From positions 1 to 5,958 of the forward strand of contig JBJXFC010000006.1 in the NCBI GenBank assembly GCA_046153915.1: a stretch of DNA of 5,958 nucleotides, in the 5' to 3' direction. The stretch comes from JANNVZ01 sp046153915. GTDB lineage: Bacteria > Bacteroidota > Bacteroidia > Flavobacteriales_D > Sanyastnellaceae. The notes under the pieces were generated by a model. The model made no database searches, had not been told where the DNA came from, and saw nothing but the letters and a program-made list of their open reading frames with translations. Positions 4,005 through 5,958 of the stretch are shown in pieces. The position numbers were made by a program, and so were the translations under genes. Each line of letters begins with the position of its first letter. Positions within the stretch are counted from its first letter, which is position 1.

Positions 4005-5876
4005 ATGCACAAAGAATACGACGTCATAGTAGTTGGAGCCGGTCATGCCGGCAATGAAGCAGCAGCAGCAGCAGCCAATCTGGGTTCCAAAGTTCTGCTC
4101 ATCACGATGGACATGAACAAGATTGGCCAGATGAGCTGCAATCCCGCGATGGGTGGCATTGCCAAGGGCCAGATTGTGCGCGAAATCGACGCTTTAGGCG
4201 GATACAGTGGCATAGTAAGTGATCGGTCAGCGATTCAGTTCAGAATGCTCAACCGCAGCAAAGGGCCAGCCATGTGGAGTCCCAGAACCCAAAACGATCG
4301 CATGCGTTTTGCGGAGGAATGGCGCTATATGCTGGAACAAACGCCGAATGTCGATTTCTGGCAGGACATGGTGAAAGAAATCCACGTGGAACATCACCGT
4401 GTAGTTGGCTGCACAACAGGCATGGGTATTCGATTCAATTGCAAGGCTGTGATCATCACAAGTGGTACATTTCTCAACGGCGTGATTCACATTGGCGAGA
4501 AACAATTTGGCGGTGGCAGAATAGGTGAAAAGCGCGCCGAGGGCCTTACCGAGCAACTCAACGCCATGGGTTTTGAATCCGGCCGAATGAAGACAGGAAC
4601 ACCTCCGCGCATCGACGGTAGATCCCTGAATTATACCAAAATGGAAGTGCAGGAAGGCGATGCTAATCCGGGTAAATTTTCTTATACAAATACTCCGAGA
4701 ATTGAGAAACAGCGGTGCTGTTGGATCACTTACACCAACCAGCGTGTGCACGACATTCTGGCGACAGGTTTTGAGCAATCCCCCATGTTTACGGGGCGCA
4801 TTCAAGGGCTGGGACCTCGCTATTGCCCAAGTATCGAAGATAAAATCACACGCTTTGCCGATAAAACCCAGCATCAACTTTTCGTGGAGCCTGAAGGCTG
4901 GAATACCGTTGAGATCTATGTCAATGGCTTCTCCACTTCCCTGCCAGAAGACGTGCAATACGCGGCCCTGAGAGAAATTCCGGGGTTTGAGAATGCCCGC
5001 ATGTTTCGTCCGGGTTATGCGATCGAATACGACTATTTCCCTCCGGTCCAGCTCAAACACACCCTCGAGACCAAGGAGGTGAATGGATTATTCATGGCCG
5101 GACAGATCAACGGCACCACGGGCTACGAAGAGGCCGCCTGTCAGGGTCAAATGGCGGGCATTAATGCCGCTTTAACTACCCAAAGCAGAGACGAGTTCGT
5201 CCTCACTCGTTCGGATGCGTATATCGGGGTTTTAATCGATGATTTGATCACCAAAGGCACCGAAGAACCTTACCGCATGTTCACCAGCAGGGCAGAATTC
5301 CGTACACTTCTCCGTCAGGACAACGCCGATGAGCGCCTAACACCCTTGAGCCATGGCATTGGTCTCGCTTCCGACGAGCGCATGTTTCGCGTGGAACAAA
5401 AGTTGAAAGCCCGCGGAGAGCTCATGAAATACCTGCTGAATACCAACGTAACGCCAGAAGAAGCCAATACCTTTCTGGAAGAATCAGGATCAACCCCGAT
5501 CGCTCAAAAGTCACGTCTGGCAAGCCTTCTCAGTCGGCCACAAGTTGAAATGCCGAAGCTCATTGCACAGTTTCCTCAAATTTCGGAACAAACCCGCGCC
5601 CTGGGTGATCTGGAGCCAGAGGTGCTTGAGCAAACCGAGATACACCTCAAATACGACGGCTACCTTGCGAAAGAACGGGAACTGGCCGACAAGATGACTC
5701 GTTTGGATCATGTTAAACTCCCGATGAATTTCGATTACGCCAAGCTGCTTAGTCTGTCCATCGAGGCACGCCAGAAACTGGCCAAAATTCGCCCCGAGAC
5801 CCTTGGGCAAGCATCCCGCATCTCCGGGGTTAATCCGAGCGATATTTCGGTGCTTATGGTGCATTTGGGACGGTAG
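4005..5876 (+). CDS. mnmG: tRNA uridine 5-carboxymethylaminomethyl modification enzyme MnmG (GidA)
   Basis: MnmG, with the GTPase MnmE, uses FAD, methylene-tetrahydrofolate and glycine or ammonium to modify wobble uridine 34 of several tRNAs to the cmnm5/nm5 form, which supports accurate decoding of codons ending in A or G. The 623-residue protein is full length (E. coli about 629). Visible features are the FAD-binding Rossmann motif G11-A-G-H-A-G16, the conserved S44-C45-N-P-A-M-G-G segment, the family signature G270-P-R-Y-C274-P-S-I-E-D-K280 with its conserved Cys, the second signature A365-G-Q-I-N-G-T-T-G-Y-E-E-A, the TSRAEFRTLLRQDNADERLT block at 427-446, and the C-terminal helical MnmE-binding domain ending in ETLGQASRISGVNPSDIS near 598-615. 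ATG 4005 gives the standard N-terminus. Codons 19-23 are five GCA triplets in a row (4059-4073); this changes only an Ala run and keeps frame. In many Bacteroidota the gene follows ybeY closely; here two accessory genes intervene. Confidence 0.97.
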   Translation: MHKEYDVIVVGAGHAGNEAAAAAANLGSKVLLITMDMNKIGQMSCNPAMGGIAKGQIVREIDALGGYSGIVSDRSAIQFRMLNRSKGPAMWSPRTQNDRMRFAEEWRYMLEQTPNVDFWQDMVKEIHVEHHRVVGCTTGMGIRFNCKAVIITSGTFLNGVIHIGEKQFGGGRIGEKRAEGLTEQLNAMGFESGRMKTGTPPRIDGRSLNYTKMEVQEGDANPGKFSYTNTPRIEKQRCCWITYTNQRVHDILATGFEQSPMFTGRIQGLGPRYCPSIEDKITRFADKTQHQLFVEPEGWNTVEIYVNGFSTSLPEDVQYAALREIPGFENARMFRPGYAIEYDYFPPVQLKHTLETKEVNGLFMAGQINGTTGYEEAACQGQMAGINAALTTQSRDEFVLTRSDAYIGVLIDDLITKGTEEPYRMFTSRAEFRTLLRQDNADERLTPLSHGIGLASDERMFRVEQKLKARGELMKYLLNTNVTPEEANTFLEESGSTPIAQKSRLASLLSRPQVEMPKLIAQFPQISEQTRALGDLEPEVLEQTEIHLKYDGYLAKERELADKMTRLDHVKLPMNFDYAKLLSLSIEARQKLAKIRPETLGQASRISGVNPSDISVLMVHLGR

Positions 5877-5891
5877 AAACGGCGCATTCGC

Positions 5892-5958
5892 ATGAAAACT
5901 GCCACTGCGGCATGGTTGGAACATAGGATTGGCCACCAGACACAAAATCTCTCGCCTA
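5892..5958 (+). CDS. Possible start of a downstream gene, cut by the window end
   Basis: An ATG at 5892, 15 bases after the mnmG stop, opens a frame that stays open to the window edge (MKTATAAWLEHRIGHQ, 22 codons in all). There is no purine-rich ribosome-binding site before it, and I recognise no family. It does not resemble the Cys-rich start of the SAM-dependent methyltransferase that I recall often following mnmG in Bacteroidota. The frame is too short to judge, and the stretch may simply be intergenic. Confidence 0.18.
   Translation, partial: MKTATAAWLEHRIGHQTQNLSP

Noticed and set aside
4059..4076. (GCA)5 microsatellite as a phase-variation switch in mnmG
   Set aside because: Triplet changes keep frame and only alter an Ala run in a helix after the FAD motif. 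Phase variation of an important core gene is not indicated.
4227..5060. Long open frame on the minus strand (277 codons)
   Set aside because: It lies wholly inside mnmG, whose protein is unmistakable, and its translation has no recognisable motif. It is an antisense shadow.
5511..5945. Minus-strand open frame running from beyond the mnmG stop into mnmG
   Set aside because: It overlaps the conserved MnmG C-terminus, has a His/Pro/Cys-rich composition typical of shadow frames, and has no family match that I can see.

Overview
The window looks like a chromosomal segment of a Bacteroidota bacterium, probably near Flavobacteriales. This rests on a DUF4175-type C-terminus followed by a small GHKL ATPase, ybeY and mnmG, an order I recall as common in that phylum. 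It is also supported by the lack of strong Shine-Dalgarno sequences and by a YbeY whose third metal-ligand position is Asp. No database search was possible, so the taxonomic call is inference.

Layout, all genes on the + strand. Positions 1-756 hold the 3' end of a large DUF4175-like gene. Positions 788-1213 encode a stand-alone HATPase (RsbW/SpoIIAB-like fold), followed by a convincing hairpin-plus-T-run terminator at 1251-1273. Positions 1274-1465 are a non-coding stretch rich in small inverted repeats. ybeY (1466-1882) encodes the rRNA maturation/quality-control endonuclease. Positions 1916-2686 encode an unrecognised secreted, probably beta-rich envelope protein. Positions 2687-2884 hold palindromes and GAGYGAGA direct repeats. 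Positions 2885-3862 encode a RhuM-type protein with an N-terminal helix-turn-helix-like segment and a C-terminal Fic/Doc domain carrying the Doc-like motif HPFTDGNKRIG. Positions 3863-4004 are a structured leader, and mnmG (4005-5876) is complete. The last 82 bases hold no gene that I can identify.

ybeY (16S rRNA processing, ribosome quality control) and mnmG (tRNA wobble-uridine modification) are core translation genes. The envelope protein and the RhuM-Fic gene between them look like accessory insertions. They appear more AT-rich by eye than mnmG, and the intergenic DNA around them carries shared short palindromic words. The most interesting element is the RhuM-Fic gene: a predicted Doc-like toxin fold joined to its own putative DNA-binding domain, with no recognisable antitoxin gene next to it. 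I see no CRISPR array, tRNA, rRNA, transposase or obvious riboswitch. I do not see a clearly new multi-gene system here.
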